24,706 nt of DNA, taken from an uncultured Bacillota bacterium (GTDB lineage: Bacteria; Bacillota_I; Bacilli_A; Izemoplasmatales; UBA1188). The position numbers and the translations under genes were made by a program. The notes beneath the pieces are model-generated. The model was not told the DNA's origin and did not search any database. It saw only the letters and a program-made list of their open reading frames with translations. Where the stretch lies: the NCBI GenBank assembly GCA_937907585.1, contig CALCVH010000031.1:1-24706 (forward strand), read 5' to 3'. Shown here piece after piece: positions 9,009-16,214 of this stretch (position 1 is the stretch's first letter; every line of letters begins with the position of its first letter).

Positions 9009-9543
9009 ACTACTTAAATGGGTTAAAGATAGGTTTTTCACTAAGAGTTTTATATTCTTTTGTATTATTGGTGTATTAAACACGATCATTAACTCTTTAG
9101 TGATGAAAGGATCTCTAAAGATATTTGATTTATTGAGTGGAGACACTGATATATCTAGAGTAGAATCAGGCACAATGTACTATGCATCTATGGCTGTATC
9201 TACTTTGTTGGCTTTTATAATCGCATCTATATTTTCATACTTCGCTAACGCTAAGTTTACATATAACGCTAAAAAGAGAGACAATAGAACCTTTTTAGAA
9301 GCGTCATTAGCTTTTGTTGCGAGATTTGTATTAACATATCTATTTACATTACTAATATGGTACTTAATCATTTTAATCTTTAAGGTTGATTCAGATCCAT
9401 CAGGGTGGTATAGAACTCTATCTAATTTTATCGCCTCTGTAGTGATGATTCCACCTTTCTATCTATTTTTAGGCCTTGTGTTTAAAAAAAATAAAGAAAG
9501 AATAGAAAAAGAAGAAGAAAAAGAAAATACTTCAGCTGAATAA
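9001..9543 (+). CDS. GtrA/GtcA-family flippase-like membrane protein
   Basis: A 180-residue protein with four hydrophobic segments (about 17-36, 60-83, 104-127, 145-165) and a highly charged Lys/Glu C-terminal tail, matching the small GtrA family. Members are thought to flip polyprenyl-phosphate sugars from the cytoplasmic to the outer leaflet. An AGAGGAG ribosome binding site precedes the ATG, within the end of the glycosyltransferase gene. Together the three genes give the complete chain of charging, flipping and transfer used for teichoic-acid or O-antigen side-sugar decoration. The last codons lie inside the operon's terminator hairpin. The family is clear from topology and context, although it is poor in diagnostic motifs (it has the N-terminal FxxxGxxNTxIN-like pattern). 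Confidence 0.87.
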   Translation: MNKLLKWVKDRFFTKSFIFFCIIGVLNTIINSLVMKGSLKIFDLLSGDTDISRVESGTMYYASMAVSTLLAFIIASIFSYFANAKFTYNAKKRDNRTFLEASLAFVARFVLTYLFTLLIWYLIILIFKVDSDPSGWYRTLSNFIASVVMIPPFYLFLGLVFKKNKERIEKEEEKENTSAE

Positions 9544-9559
9544 TGACTGAAGTATTTTT
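9525..9559. terminator. Bidirectional terminator between the glycosylation operon and the SRP RNA gene
   Basis: An 11-bp perfect stem AAATACTTCAG (9525-9535) with CTGAAGTATTT (9547-9557) is followed by T residues on the plus strand. On the minus strand it is followed by TTTTCTTTTTC-like sequence. The left arm and the stop codon are part of the GtrA-family gene, so coding sequence and terminator overlap. Confidence 0.8.
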
Positions 9560-9560
9560 A

Positions 9561-9570
9561 ATAAAAAAAC
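9561..9570 (-). terminator. T-tract ending the SRP RNA gene
   Basis: A minus-strand GTTTTTTTAT directly follows the closing helix of the SRP RNA, so that helix itself acts as the terminator stem. Confidence 0.7.
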
Positions 9571-9682
9571 AATCTCTTATCAAGTATCCCAGCTCACAAG
9601 CACCTGACCTTAAGGCTGCTTCCGTCAAGACCTGACCTAATTCGCTCAAATAACTTTGAACGGGGATACTTCATAAGAGATT
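9571..9682 (-). ncRNA. ffs: Small bacterial SRP RNA (4.5S RNA)
   Basis: Read on the minus strand, this roughly 112-nt sequence forms one long hairpin. The terminal helix pairs AATCTCTTATGAAGTATCCC with GGGATACTTGATAAGAGATT, with a single G.G mismatch. The diagnostic Ffh-binding core is present: GGTCAGGTC on the 5' side and GGAAGCAGCC on the 3' side around the tip of helix 8. The tip itself is TTGACG in place of the usual CGGAAG, giving a UGAC rather than GGAA tetraloop. The RNA is immediately followed by a run of seven T residues, and it lies directly downstream of tadA, a common neighbour of this gene in Bacillota. It binds Ffh and directs cotranslational membrane targeting. Confidence 0.93.
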
Positions 9683-9691
9683 ATCTCTTCT

Positions 9692-9697
9692 ATAATA
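9692..9697 (-). promoter_or_regulatory. -10 box of the SRP RNA gene
   Basis: Minus-strand TATTAT lies about 7-10 bases before the inferred 5' end of the SRP RNA. No good -35 is seen at normal spacing. The RNA may also be produced by readthrough from tadA, whose stop is 27 bases further upstream. Confidence 0.5.
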
Positions 9698-9723
9698 TGT
9701 TAACACAAAAATTATTTTTTGAA

Positions 9724-10179
9724 TTAATTTTTTGTTTCTCTTTTGTATTTAAAAAATGTCTTTAACAATTCAGAACATTCTTTTTCTAGTATTCCACTAG
9801 TAATTTCTAATTTAGGACCTAAGCTTTTATTAAAGATATCTAAAACTGAAATTCCGCCTCTCTTATCGTCTTTCGCTCCATATACTAGTCTAGAAATATG
9901 AGCTTCCATTATTGCGTATGAGCACATAGGGCATGGTTCTAGAGTTGAATATATTGTTGCGCCTTCAAGAATGACTAAACCTAGATTCTTTTCAGCCATT
10001 TCTATAGCGTTTATTTCTGCGTGAGAAGATACTTTCTTATCATGAACCCTATTGTTGTGGGAAACGCCTATTATTTTATCATCTTTTACAACTATAGCGC
10101 CTACTGGAACTTCATCTAGTTCAAAAGACTTTTTCGCTTCTTCTAAAGCTAATTCCATATAATATAAATCTTTATTCAT
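9724..10179 (-). CDS. tadA: tRNA-specific adenosine deaminase TadA
   Basis: TadA deaminates the wobble adenosine of tRNA-Arg(ACG) to inosine. The protein is 151 residues from the chosen ATG at 10179 (MNKDLYYM). An upstream in-frame ATG at 10248 would add 23 residues lying wholly within tdk, with no similarity to family N-termini, so I reject it. Zinc-site and proton-shuttle residues are visible: HAE (H53, E55) and PCPMC (C83, C86). VPVGAIVV at about residues 24-31 and the C-terminal LLKTFFKYKR are also typical. It overlaps tdk by 8 bp on the same strand and depends on the tdk promoter, as no promoter or strong ribosome binding site of its own is evident. The SRP RNA gene follows directly. Confidence 0.95.
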   Translation of the reverse strand: MNKDLYYMELALEEAKKSFELDEVPVGAIVVKDDKIIGVSHNNRVHDKKVSSHAEINAIEMAEKNLGLVILEGATIYSTLEPCPMCSYAIMEAHISRLVYGAKDDKRGGISVLDIFNKSLGPKLEITSGILEKECSELLKTFFKYKRETKN

Positions 10180-10756
10180 ATTTATATTTTCTACCAGGTA
10201 TTTCATGACATGTAGCACATCTAGCTTCATATGATTCTTTTGCGCCAACTAATATCTGAGGTTCATTATACGATGCAGGATGTCCATCAATTATTCTTTG
10301 TGTACAAGTAGCGGGTTCACCACACTTAACACAAATGGCGGTTAATTTTAAAACAGTATCCGCATAAGACATTATTTTAGGCATATTTCCAAATGGTTCA
10401 TTTCTAAAATCTCTATCTAGTCCAGATAATATTACTCTAATACCACGTCTTGAAAAAGCTAAAGCGATATCTACTGCTTCATCACCAAGAAATTGAAATT
10501 CATCAATCACAACCGCATCAGTATCATCCTTAACATATTTAAACATTTCGTTTGCGTCTTTAATCGCAACACATAATGCCTTATTTTGATTATGGCTTAC
10601 TACATAAGATTTTTCGTATCTATCATCTATTTGTGGTTTAAATAGAACTACATTTTTATGAGCATATTCTAATCTTCTAACTCTTCTTAATAATTCTTCA
10701 GTTTTTCCTGCGAACATTGGTCCACATATTACATCAATTGTTCCGATCTTTTTCAT
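10172..10756 (-). CDS. tdk: Thymidine kinase (type II)
   Basis: This cytosolic salvage enzyme phosphorylates thymidine with ATP to dTMP. The protein is 194 residues, normal for the bacterial/human TK1-like type. The P-loop GPMFAGKT is at about residues 12-19 and the Walker B/lasso segment VVIDEFQFLG at about 83-92. A structural zinc site is formed by CVKCGE and, near the C-terminus, CATCHE. The thymidine-binding stretch YEARCATCHEIPGRK is as in the family. The start has an AAGAGG ribosome binding site 8 bases before the ATG and a recognisable promoter. It forms an operon with tadA through an 8-bp overlap. Nothing appears unusual. Confidence 0.96.
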   Translation of the reverse strand: MKKIGTIDVICGPMFAGKTEELLRRVRRLEYAHKNVVLFKPQIDDRYEKSYVVSHNQNKALCVAIKDANEMFKYVKDDTDAVVIDEFQFLGDEAVDIALAFSRRGIRVILSGLDRDFRNEPFGNMPKIMSYADTVLKLTAICVKCGEPATCTQRIIDGHPASYNEPQILVGAKESYEARCATCHEIPGRKYKYE

Positions 10757-10773
10757 GAAAATACCTCTTGATA

Positions 10774-10803
10774 ATTATACAATACTTTTTAATATTTAAG
10801 CAA
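10774..10803 (-). promoter_or_regulatory. Promoter of the tdk-tadA operon
   Basis: On the minus strand a TTGCTT (10798-10803) and a perfect TATAAT (10774-10779) are separated by 18 bases, with the tdk ribosome binding site a few bases downstream of the expected start. The -35 end touches the rpmE terminator. Confidence 0.65.
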
Positions 10804-10828
10804 AAGAAAAAGTCCGATAATGGACTTT
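10801..10828 (-). terminator. Intrinsic terminator of rpmE
   Basis: A minus-strand stem AAAGTCC (10822-10828) with GGACTTT (10809-10815) around an ATTATC loop is followed by TTCTTTTG. It begins 6 bases after the rpmE stop. Confidence 0.75.
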
Positions 10829-10833
10829 AATTC

Positions 10834-11052
10834 TTATTTTTCTTCGTTGTTTTTCAAGCCATAACGCTTGTTGAATTTATCGATTCTACCAGCAGCTTGT
10901 GTAAATGCTTGTTTGCCTGTATAGAAAGCATGACAATTTGAACAAGTATCAACTTTAATTTCTGGTTTAGTTGAACCAGTAGTGAATGTTGAACCACAAG
11001 TTACACAAGTAACAGTTGCTTGATAATACTTTGGATGAATTCCTTTTTTCAT
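10834..11052 (-). CDS. rpmE: 50S ribosomal protein L31, zinc-binding form
   Basis: A 72-residue basic protein with the L31 opening MKKGIHPKYYQATVTC and two CxxC pairs (C16/C19 and C37/C40), the zinc-ribbon form of L31 (the zinc-free paralogue lacks these). The HAFYTGKQ block after the second pair is typical. A strong GGAAGGAG ribosome binding site lies 7 bases before the ATG. It is transcribed alone: it has its own promoter with 17-bp spacing, a 47-base leader containing a small hairpin, and its own terminator. L31 sits on the central protuberance bridging the two ribosomal subunits. Confidence 0.97.
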   Translation of the reverse strand: MKKGIHPKYYQATVTCVTCGSTFTTGSTKPEIKVDTCSNCHAFYTGKQAFTQAAGRIDKFNKRYGLKNNEEK

Positions 11053-11070
11053 TTTTTAACTCCTTCCGCC

Positions 11071-11086
11071 ATAGACTTTAGTCTAT
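11071..11086 (-). promoter_or_regulatory. Leader hairpin upstream of rpmE
   Basis: ATAGAC and GTCTAT form a 6-bp stem with a four-base loop in the rpmE 5' leader, just before the ribosome binding site. An alternative pairing of ACTTT with AAAGT overlaps it. Ribosomal-protein leaders that sense L31 are known in several phyla. Whether this is one is inference. Confidence 0.35.
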
Positions 11087-11105
11087 AGAAAGTTCGTGCT
11101 TAATT

Positions 11106-11134
11106 ATTGTATCAATTTATTCATCTAATTGCAA
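11106..11134 (-). promoter_or_regulatory. Promoter of rpmE
   Basis: Minus-strand TTGCAA (11129-11134) and TACAAT (11106-11111) are separated by exactly 17 bases. The -35 starts 4 bases after the stop codon of the sensor kinase gene, with no terminator between, so kinase-operon readthrough could also reach rpmE. Confidence 0.8.
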
Positions 11135-11137
11135 GCA

Positions 11138-12883
11138 TTATTTTTTAATTATAAAATACGATCTTACACCCTCATTTATATTCTCTACACCATAACTATA
11201 ATTATGACTTTCCAGTATGCTTTTAACAATGAATAAACCCATACCAGTAGAGGTTTTATCTATATCTTCATTCTCCCTAAAGAAAGGAAGCCAAATCTTT
11301 TCTTTGTTCTCATCTTTGATATGAGATCCATAGTTTATTACTTCATAAGTAACGCTTTCTTTAGAGTCTTTGATATTGATATCTATTGTTCCGTTTTCAA
11401 CAGTGTATTTAAATGCGTTAGTTATATAATTTGATATTACCTGTTCCATTAAAACCTTATCTGCATCAATAAACACTGTTGATTCATAGTTTTTATTAAC
11501 AGTTTGATGATTAACTTGAGCTATTTGATTAAGTGTTTCTAAAACAGAATCACTAAGTTCATTTAAACTGAATCTAGTAATATTAAGATTCATCTCAGTA
11601 GCGGTACTTTTATAAATGTTAATAATATCTTTAATAATTGTAGTAGTTTTATCTACTTCATCTAGGATTGTTTCAAATTCCTTATCTTTTTCATTATCCT
11701 CTATTAAACCGTTCATAAGCGCTTCAGTTGTAGCGCTTATAACCATTAATGGAGTTTTAAGCTCATGAGACAATCTTGCGATAAACGATTTTTTTAACTC
11801 CTCTTCTCTAACTAACTTATTGTTTAAGTTCTCTAATATTCTATTTTGACTTTCGATATTTTTAACTTTATTTTCTGTATCACTTTTTACTTCATTAAGT
11901 GTGTTTTCTAAAGATACGAGTTCAACATTTTTAAAGTTGTTTTCACTTGGCGTATAGTTTCCTTTCGCAAGTTTCTTCATTTCTTTTTCTATCTGTTTAA
12001 CTGGCTTAGAGAATGCATTAGCGATAAATAGCGCAATTAAAATCGCTATTAAAATACTTCCAAGTAAGATATATCCATAATAAGAAGAAACAACAGATAT
12101 TAAGAAATCTGTTTTGACAAGCGAATACACCACATATATAAAGTAATTTGTTCCTTCTAGTGATGTAGGTTTATAGAGAATAAACATATTGTTTGAATCT
12201 TCATTCATATAATATCCTGCATAATACGCAGAATTGCTTTTGATCTTTTCAAATGAAGTTATTTCACTATTTAGTATCTCTAATCCCTCAATAACGTTTT
12301 TGTTTGATTCAAAGAGGTAGTTTATATTGTTTGGAGTTTTAATTTCAATTATAGTGGCGTTTTCAAGATATATACTTGATTCAGAGTAAGATCCGTTTTC
12401 ATAGTCTCCCTTCGCTGAAACTATCTTTTTAGCGATATATCCATCGCTAGATGAAGAACTATCCATATAGATTGAAATAGTATCGCCAACTTCAAATATA
12501 ATCTCAAACGAAACGATACTTACCTTATATGTTTTACCACCGCTAGATATTAAAATTGTATATTCGTTATTATTAGATTCTACTAAGGTATAACTTCCTG
12601 TTTGTGATGTTATATATAGTGGAATAGCGTTATTTTTTTCATAAAATTCACTAAGTAAAACAATTAAATCTTTTTCGTTATTGTTTATTTGTGTAGATAG
12701 TTCATTTATTTTTTCAGTTACAGAAGTTAATTCATTTTTAACATATCTAACCCTAAATGTATATTGAATTAAAAAGAATTCAATTATTACGAAAAAGATA
12801 AAAGAAAGAAGCACAATTAAAAACAATTGTGTTTGAAATGTTGTTTTACTTATGATCTTTACTAACTTATTTTCTTTCTTCAA
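11138..12883 (-). CDS. Membrane sensor histidine kinase (HAMP, HisKA, HATPase)
   Basis: A 581-residue two-component sensor. A membrane helix at about residues 17-41 is followed by an extracytoplasmic sensing region (about 42-265) that I do not recognise; it begins with a coiled-coil-like stretch and may be a Cache-like fold. A second helix lies at about 268-292, then HAMP (SKPVKQIEKEMKKLAKGNY) and a short coiled coil. The phosphoacceptor box is SFIARLSHELKTPLM with His at residue 373. The ATPase domain shows an N-box NYITNAFKYT and a G-box TGMGLFIVKSI. The start codon is TTG at 12883, 17 bp inside the regulator gene, with no ATG alternative nearby; a GGAATAGG lies upstream. It is co-transcribed with its regulator. 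The stimulus and target genes are unknown. Confidence 0.9.
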   Translation of the reverse strand: MKKENKLVKIISKTTFQTQLFLIVLLSFIFFVIIEFFLIQYTFRVRYVKNELTSVTEKINELSTQINNNEKDLIVLLSEFYEKNNAIPLYITSQTGSYTLVESNNNEYTILISSGGKTYKVSIVSFEIIFEVGDTISIYMDSSSSSDGYIAKKIVSAKGDYENGSYSESSIYLENATIIEIKTPNNINYLFESNKNVIEGLEILNSEITSFEKIKSNSAYYAGYYMNEDSNNMFILYKPTSLEGTNYFIYVVYSLVKTDFLISVVSSYYGYILLGSILIAILIALFIANAFSKPVKQIEKEMKKLAKGNYTPSENNFKNVELVSLENTLNEVKSDTENKVKNIESQNRILENLNNKLVREEELKKSFIARLSHELKTPLMVISATTEALMNGLIEDNEKDKEFETILDEVDKTTTIIKDIINIYKSTATEMNLNITRFSLNELSDSVLETLNQIAQVNHQTVNKNYESTVFIDADKVLMEQVISNYITNAFKYTVENGTIDINIKDSKESVTYEVINYGSHIKDENKEKIWLPFFRENEDIDKTSTGMGLFIVKSILESHNYSYGVENINEGVRSYFIIKK

Positions 12884-13571
12884 ATCTATAGCCTATTCCA
12901 AATGCGGTTACTATTTCACATTCTCCATCATTGACTATCTTTCTTAATTTTTTAATATATGCGTCAATGATTCTTCCATCTACATTTTTATTATCCCAAA
13001 TCTCGTTAAATAGCTGTTCACGAGTACAGTTTTTTCCAACGTTTTCAGCTAAGCATAAAAGAAGCTTAAATTCAGTCTTAGTCATCTTTACTGGATTATT
13101 ATTGATGATGCATTGCATATTGGATTTAATTAATTTGATTCCTCCAATATTTATCTCATCATTTAATTCATCAATATCATTATCTTTCTTAACTGATTCT
13201 TTTAGTTTTTCTCTTCTTTCTAAAGTGTTCTTAACTTTAGCGATTAGAATTGGAGTTCTAAAAGGTTTTGTTACATAATCATCTATATGTAATTCATATC
13301 CTTTTAAAATATCGCTTTCTTCTGATAGAGCGCTCATCATTATAATTGGAACATCTGAAATCTTTCTAATTCTTTCAGCTACTTCATATCCGCTCATCTT
13401 TGGCAGCATTATATCTAAAATAATTATATCTGGTTTTTCCTTATTAAACTTATCTACTCCAATTAATCCATCAAAAGCCAATATAACATCGAAGCCTTCA
13501 TTTTTAAAGAATTTTTCTAGTATGTATGCGTATTTAGCTTCATCTTCAATTACTAATATTTTTTTATTCAT
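12867..13571 (-). CDS. OmpR/PhoB-family response regulator
   Basis: A 234-residue regulator. The receiver domain (1-120) has the acidic pocket IEDE (8-11), phosphoacceptor D53 in IIILDIMLPKMSG, and the conserved lysine in VTKPF. A winged-helix DNA-binding domain lies at about 140-232 (TKTEFKLLLCLAENVGKNCTR, then VDGRIIDAYIKKLRKI). I start at the ATG at 13571 (MNKKILVIEDE). A GTG at 13580 overlaps the AAAGGTG ribosome binding site that serves this ATG, so it is unlikely to be the start. The kinase gene overlaps its 3' end. An 11-bp-period direct repeat, ATCGAAA twice, lies just upstream and could be an autoregulatory site. The gene is divergent from mnmG, about 90 bp away. Confidence 0.93.
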   Translation of the reverse strand: MNKKILVIEDEAKYAYILEKFFKNEGFDVILAFDGLIGVDKFNKEKPDIIILDIMLPKMSGYEVAERIRKISDVPIIMMSALSEESDILKGYELHIDDYVTKPFRTPILIAKVKNTLERREKLKESVKKDNDIDELNDEINIGGIKLIKSNMQCIINNNPVKMTKTEFKLLLCLAENVGKNCTREQLFNEIWDNKNVDGRIIDAYIKKLRKIVNDGECEIVTAFGIGYRFEERK

Positions 13572-13603
13572 AACATTCACCTTTTGTTTTATATAAAATA
13601 GTT

Positions 13604-13621
13604 ATCGAAAACTAATCGAAA
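13604..13621. promoter_or_regulatory. Direct repeat ATCGAAA, candidate response-regulator operator
   Basis: ATCGAAA occurs at 13604-13610 and again at 13615-13621. The 11-base phase is the spacing at which OmpR/PhoB-type dimers bind tandem half-sites. It covers the likely -35 zone of the minus-strand regulator promoter (TTTATA-like -10 near 13592) and abuts the -35 zone of mnmG on the plus strand. Confidence 0.45.
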
Positions 13622-13642
13622 CCAGCCAATTTGTGATATATT

Positions 13643-13648
13643 TATTAT
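13643..13648 (+). promoter_or_regulatory. -10 box of mnmG, near-leaderless start
   Basis: TATTAT ends 9 bases before the mnmG ATG at 13658. No Shine-Dalgarno sequence precedes that ATG or the next in-frame ATG at 13667. No convincing -35 is found at 16-18 bp spacing. Confidence 0.5.
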
Positions 13649-13657
13649 AGAACAAAA

Positions 13658-15541
13658 ATGAATAAAATGAAATACGACATAATAGTTGTAGGTGGTGGAC
13701 ACGCTGGGTGCGAAGCGGCACTATCTTCTAGTAGACTTAAAAAACGCACATTATTAATATCAGGCAATAGAGATTATATCGCATCTATGCCTTGTAACCC
13801 TTCAATCGGTGGACCAGCGAAGGGTATTTTAGTTAAGGAGATAGACGCCCTTGGTGGAGAGATGGGTGTAAACGCTGATAAGACATACATCCAAATGAAA
13901 ATGCTTAACCAATCTAATGGTCCTGCGGTTCAAGCTTTAAGATGTCAATCTGATAAATATAGATATCATGAAGAAATGTTAAAAACTTTAGAAAATCAGG
14001 AAAATCTAGATATTGAGATTGGCTATGTTAAGAGCTTAATAGTAGATGGTAAAAAGGTTAGAGGAGTAGAATTAGAAGACGGTAGATCGTTTGAATCTAG
14101 CGCTGTTATTTTAACTACAGGAACATACCTAAATTCTATCTGTTTCAAAGGACCACATAAAGATTATTCAGGACCTGAAGGACAAAAAACATATAGTTCA
14201 TTATCAAATAATTTAAGAGATTTAGGCTTTGAAATACTAAGATTAAAAACAGGAACACCTCCTAGGGTTAAAGATTCTTCTATAGACTATTCTAAAATGT
14301 TGATTCAGCCTGGCGATAGAGATAATGAAGGATTTTCATATAAAACAAAAGAGTTTTTACCTCTTGATAAGCAGGTTCCTTGTTACTTAATTCATACAAA
14401 CAAAGAGACTCATAAAATCATTCTTGATAATTTAGATAAATCCGCAATGTATGGTGGAGAAATAGTTGGAGTTGGACCTAGATATTGTCCATCTATTGAA
14501 ACTAAATTAGTAAGATTTAAAGATAAAGAAAGACACCAATTATTTATTGAACCTGTATCATTAAATTCAGATAAGATGTATCTACAAGGTTTTTCTACAT
14601 CTATGCCTGAAGATGTTCAAGAAAAGATGGTTAAGAGCTTACCTGGTTTTGAAAACGCAGTTATATTAGAATATGCATACGCAATAGAATATGACGCAAT
14701 TAACCCTTTACAGGTTAAACAAACACTTGAGACTAAGGTAATTGAAAATCTATATACAGCTGGTCAAATAAATGGAACAAGCGGATATGAAGAAGCAGCG
14801 TGTCAAGGATTAATGGCTGGAATTAATGCTTGTTTGAAACTTGATAATAAAGAACCATTTATTTTAAGAAGAGATGAAGCTTATATAGGCGTATTAATCG
14901 ATGATTTAGTTACTAAAGGGACTCTAGAACCATATAGGATGTTGACATCTAGAGCTGAGTATAGATTGTTATTAAGGAATGATAACGCCTATACTAGATT
15001 AATGCCTTATGGTCATAAACTTGGATTAATTAAAGATGAAGATTATAATAATTTCTTAAACGATGAAAAATCTATCGAACAAGAAAAAGAAAGATTAAGA
15101 AATATATTTGTAACAGGTAATCTAGAACAGACTTCTAGAATTAAAGAATTAGGTTTATCAGAAATATCTATCAAAGAATCTTTATATGATCTTATTAAGA
15201 GACCTGATTATGATTATATTAAAGCACTATACATATCAGACAATGAACCTATGTTAAAAGAATCTTTAATAAATAGAATCAATATAGATATCAAGTATGA
15301 AGGCTATATCAAAAAATCTATGAGAGACGCTTTAGAATTAAAAAGAGTTGATGCGATTAAGATACCTTCAGATATAGACTATGATGACGTTAAAAACCTT
15401 GCGAGTGAAGCAAGAGAAAAATTAAAAATAGTAAATCCTACATCTATAGGTCAAGCGAACAGAATAAGCGGTGTTAACCCTGTTGATATCGCAATTCTCT
15501 TAACCTATTTAAGAGGAAGAGGGAAAAATATTGAATCTTAA
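13658..15541 (+). CDS. mnmG: tRNA uridine-34 5-carboxymethylaminomethyl synthesis enzyme MnmG (GidA)
   Basis: With MnmE, this FAD- and NADH-dependent enzyme installs the cmnm5 group on the wobble uridine of tRNAs reading A/G-ending split codon boxes. The protein is 627 residues, standard length. The FAD-binding motif VVGGGHAGCEAA is at about residues 10-21. Signature segments CNPSIGGPAKGILVKEIDAL, ETKLVRF.DKERHQLFIEP and the C-terminal block GQANRISGVNPVDIAILLTY are clear. The start could be 13658 or the in-frame ATG at 13667 (MKYDIIVVG). Neither has a ribosome binding site, and the promoter -10 is very close. rsmG overlaps its end by 11 bp, a conserved pairing in bacteria. Confidence 0.96.
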   Translation: MNKMKYDIIVVGGGHAGCEAALSSSRLKKRTLLISGNRDYIASMPCNPSIGGPAKGILVKEIDALGGEMGVNADKTYIQMKMLNQSNGPAVQALRCQSDKYRYHEEMLKTLENQENLDIEIGYVKSLIVDGKKVRGVELEDGRSFESSAVILTTGTYLNSICFKGPHKDYSGPEGQKTYSSLSNNLRDLGFEILRLKTGTPPRVKDSSIDYSKMLIQPGDRDNEGFSYKTKEFLPLDKQVPCYLIHTNKETHKIILDNLDKSAMYGGEIVGVGPRYCPSIETKLVRFKDKERHQLFIEPVSLNSDKMYLQGFSTSMPEDVQEKMVKSLPGFENAVILEYAYAIEYDAINPLQVKQTLETKVIENLYTAGQINGTSGYEEAACQGLMAGINACLKLDNKEPFILRRDEAYIGVLIDDLVTKGTLEPYRMLTSRAEYRLLLRNDNAYTRLMPYGHKLGLIKDEDYNNFLNDEKSIEQEKERLRNIFVTGNLEQTSRIKELGLSEISIKESLYDLIKRPDYDYIKALYISDNEPMLKESLINRINIDIKYEGYIKKSMRDALELKRVDAIKIPSDIDYDDVKNLASEAREKLKIVNPTSIGQANRISGVNPVDIAILLTYLRGRGKNIES

Positions 15542-16214
15542 AGAAGAATTATTAAAAGAAAACATAATAATAGATCAAGAAATGGAAAACAAATTTGAAA
15601 AGTTTTTCCTCTTTTTGGTAAGTGAAAATGAAAAAACAAATCTTACAAGAGTTACTTTGAAAGAAGATGTCTATTATTATCATTTTTATGATTCTATAAT
15701 GTGCTTAAAAGCTATTGATAAAAATAATAATATCAAACTACTTGATATAGGTGCTGGACCAGGATTTCCATCTGTACCTATTAAAATAGTAAGAAATGAT
15801 ATTGATTTAACAATAGTTGAAGCAACTAACAAGAAGATTGAATTCATCAAAAACAATCTTAGCAATTTAGGCATAAACAATGTTAGACTATTTCATTCAA
15901 GAGCTGAAGATTTTGATGAATTCAATAAATATGATTATGTTACAACTAGAGCAGTATCCACAATAAAAGAACAACTTCCATATACTATCCCATTTTTAAA
16001 ACTAGATGGAAAACTTATTTCCATGAAAGGTCAAGCAAGAGCTAAAGAAGAAATAGAAGAAGCTAAACCGCTTCTTAAAAAAATAGGCGCAAAAGTAGAT
16101 AGTCTTATCGAGTATAAAGTTAAAGATAGAAACTATGTGCTTGTGGTTATTAAGAAGATTGCGCCTACTCCTAAAGGGTATCCAAAAGCTCTTCACAAAA
16201 AGAAAAATGATTGA
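15531..16214 (+). CDS. rsmG: 16S rRNA (guanine-527 N7) methyltransferase RsmG
   Basis: RsmG adds a methyl group from S-adenosylmethionine to G527 of 16S rRNA; loss causes low-level streptomycin resistance in many bacteria. The protein is 227 residues. The SAM motif LLDIGAGPGFPSVPIKI lies at about 70-86 (usually GSGAGFPG), followed by TIVEATNKKIEFI, a SRAEDF segment and TTRAVSTIKEQLPYTIPFL. The start codon is TTG at 15531 with an excellent AGAGGAAGAGGG ribosome binding site about 8 bases upstream, lying inside the end of mnmG. The last codons overlap the next small gene by 8 bp, so mnmG, rsmG and the DUF951 gene are one operon. Confidence 0.95.
   Translation: MNLKEELLKENIIIDQEMENKFEKFFLFLVSENEKTNLTRVTLKEDVYYYHFYDSIMCLKAIDKNNNIKLLDIGAGPGFPSVPIKIVRNDIDLTIVEATNKKIEFIKNNLSNLGINNVRLFHSRAEDFDEFNKYDYVTTRAVSTIKEQLPYTIPFLKLDGKLISMKGQARAKEEIEEAKPLLKKIGAKVDSLIEYKVKDRNYVLVVIKKIAPTPKGYPKALHKKKND

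Noticed and set aside
12931..13278. 115-codon plus-strand open frame opposite the response regulator
   Set aside because: Antisense shadow of a clear OmpR-family gene, with a hydrophobic composition typical of such shadows.
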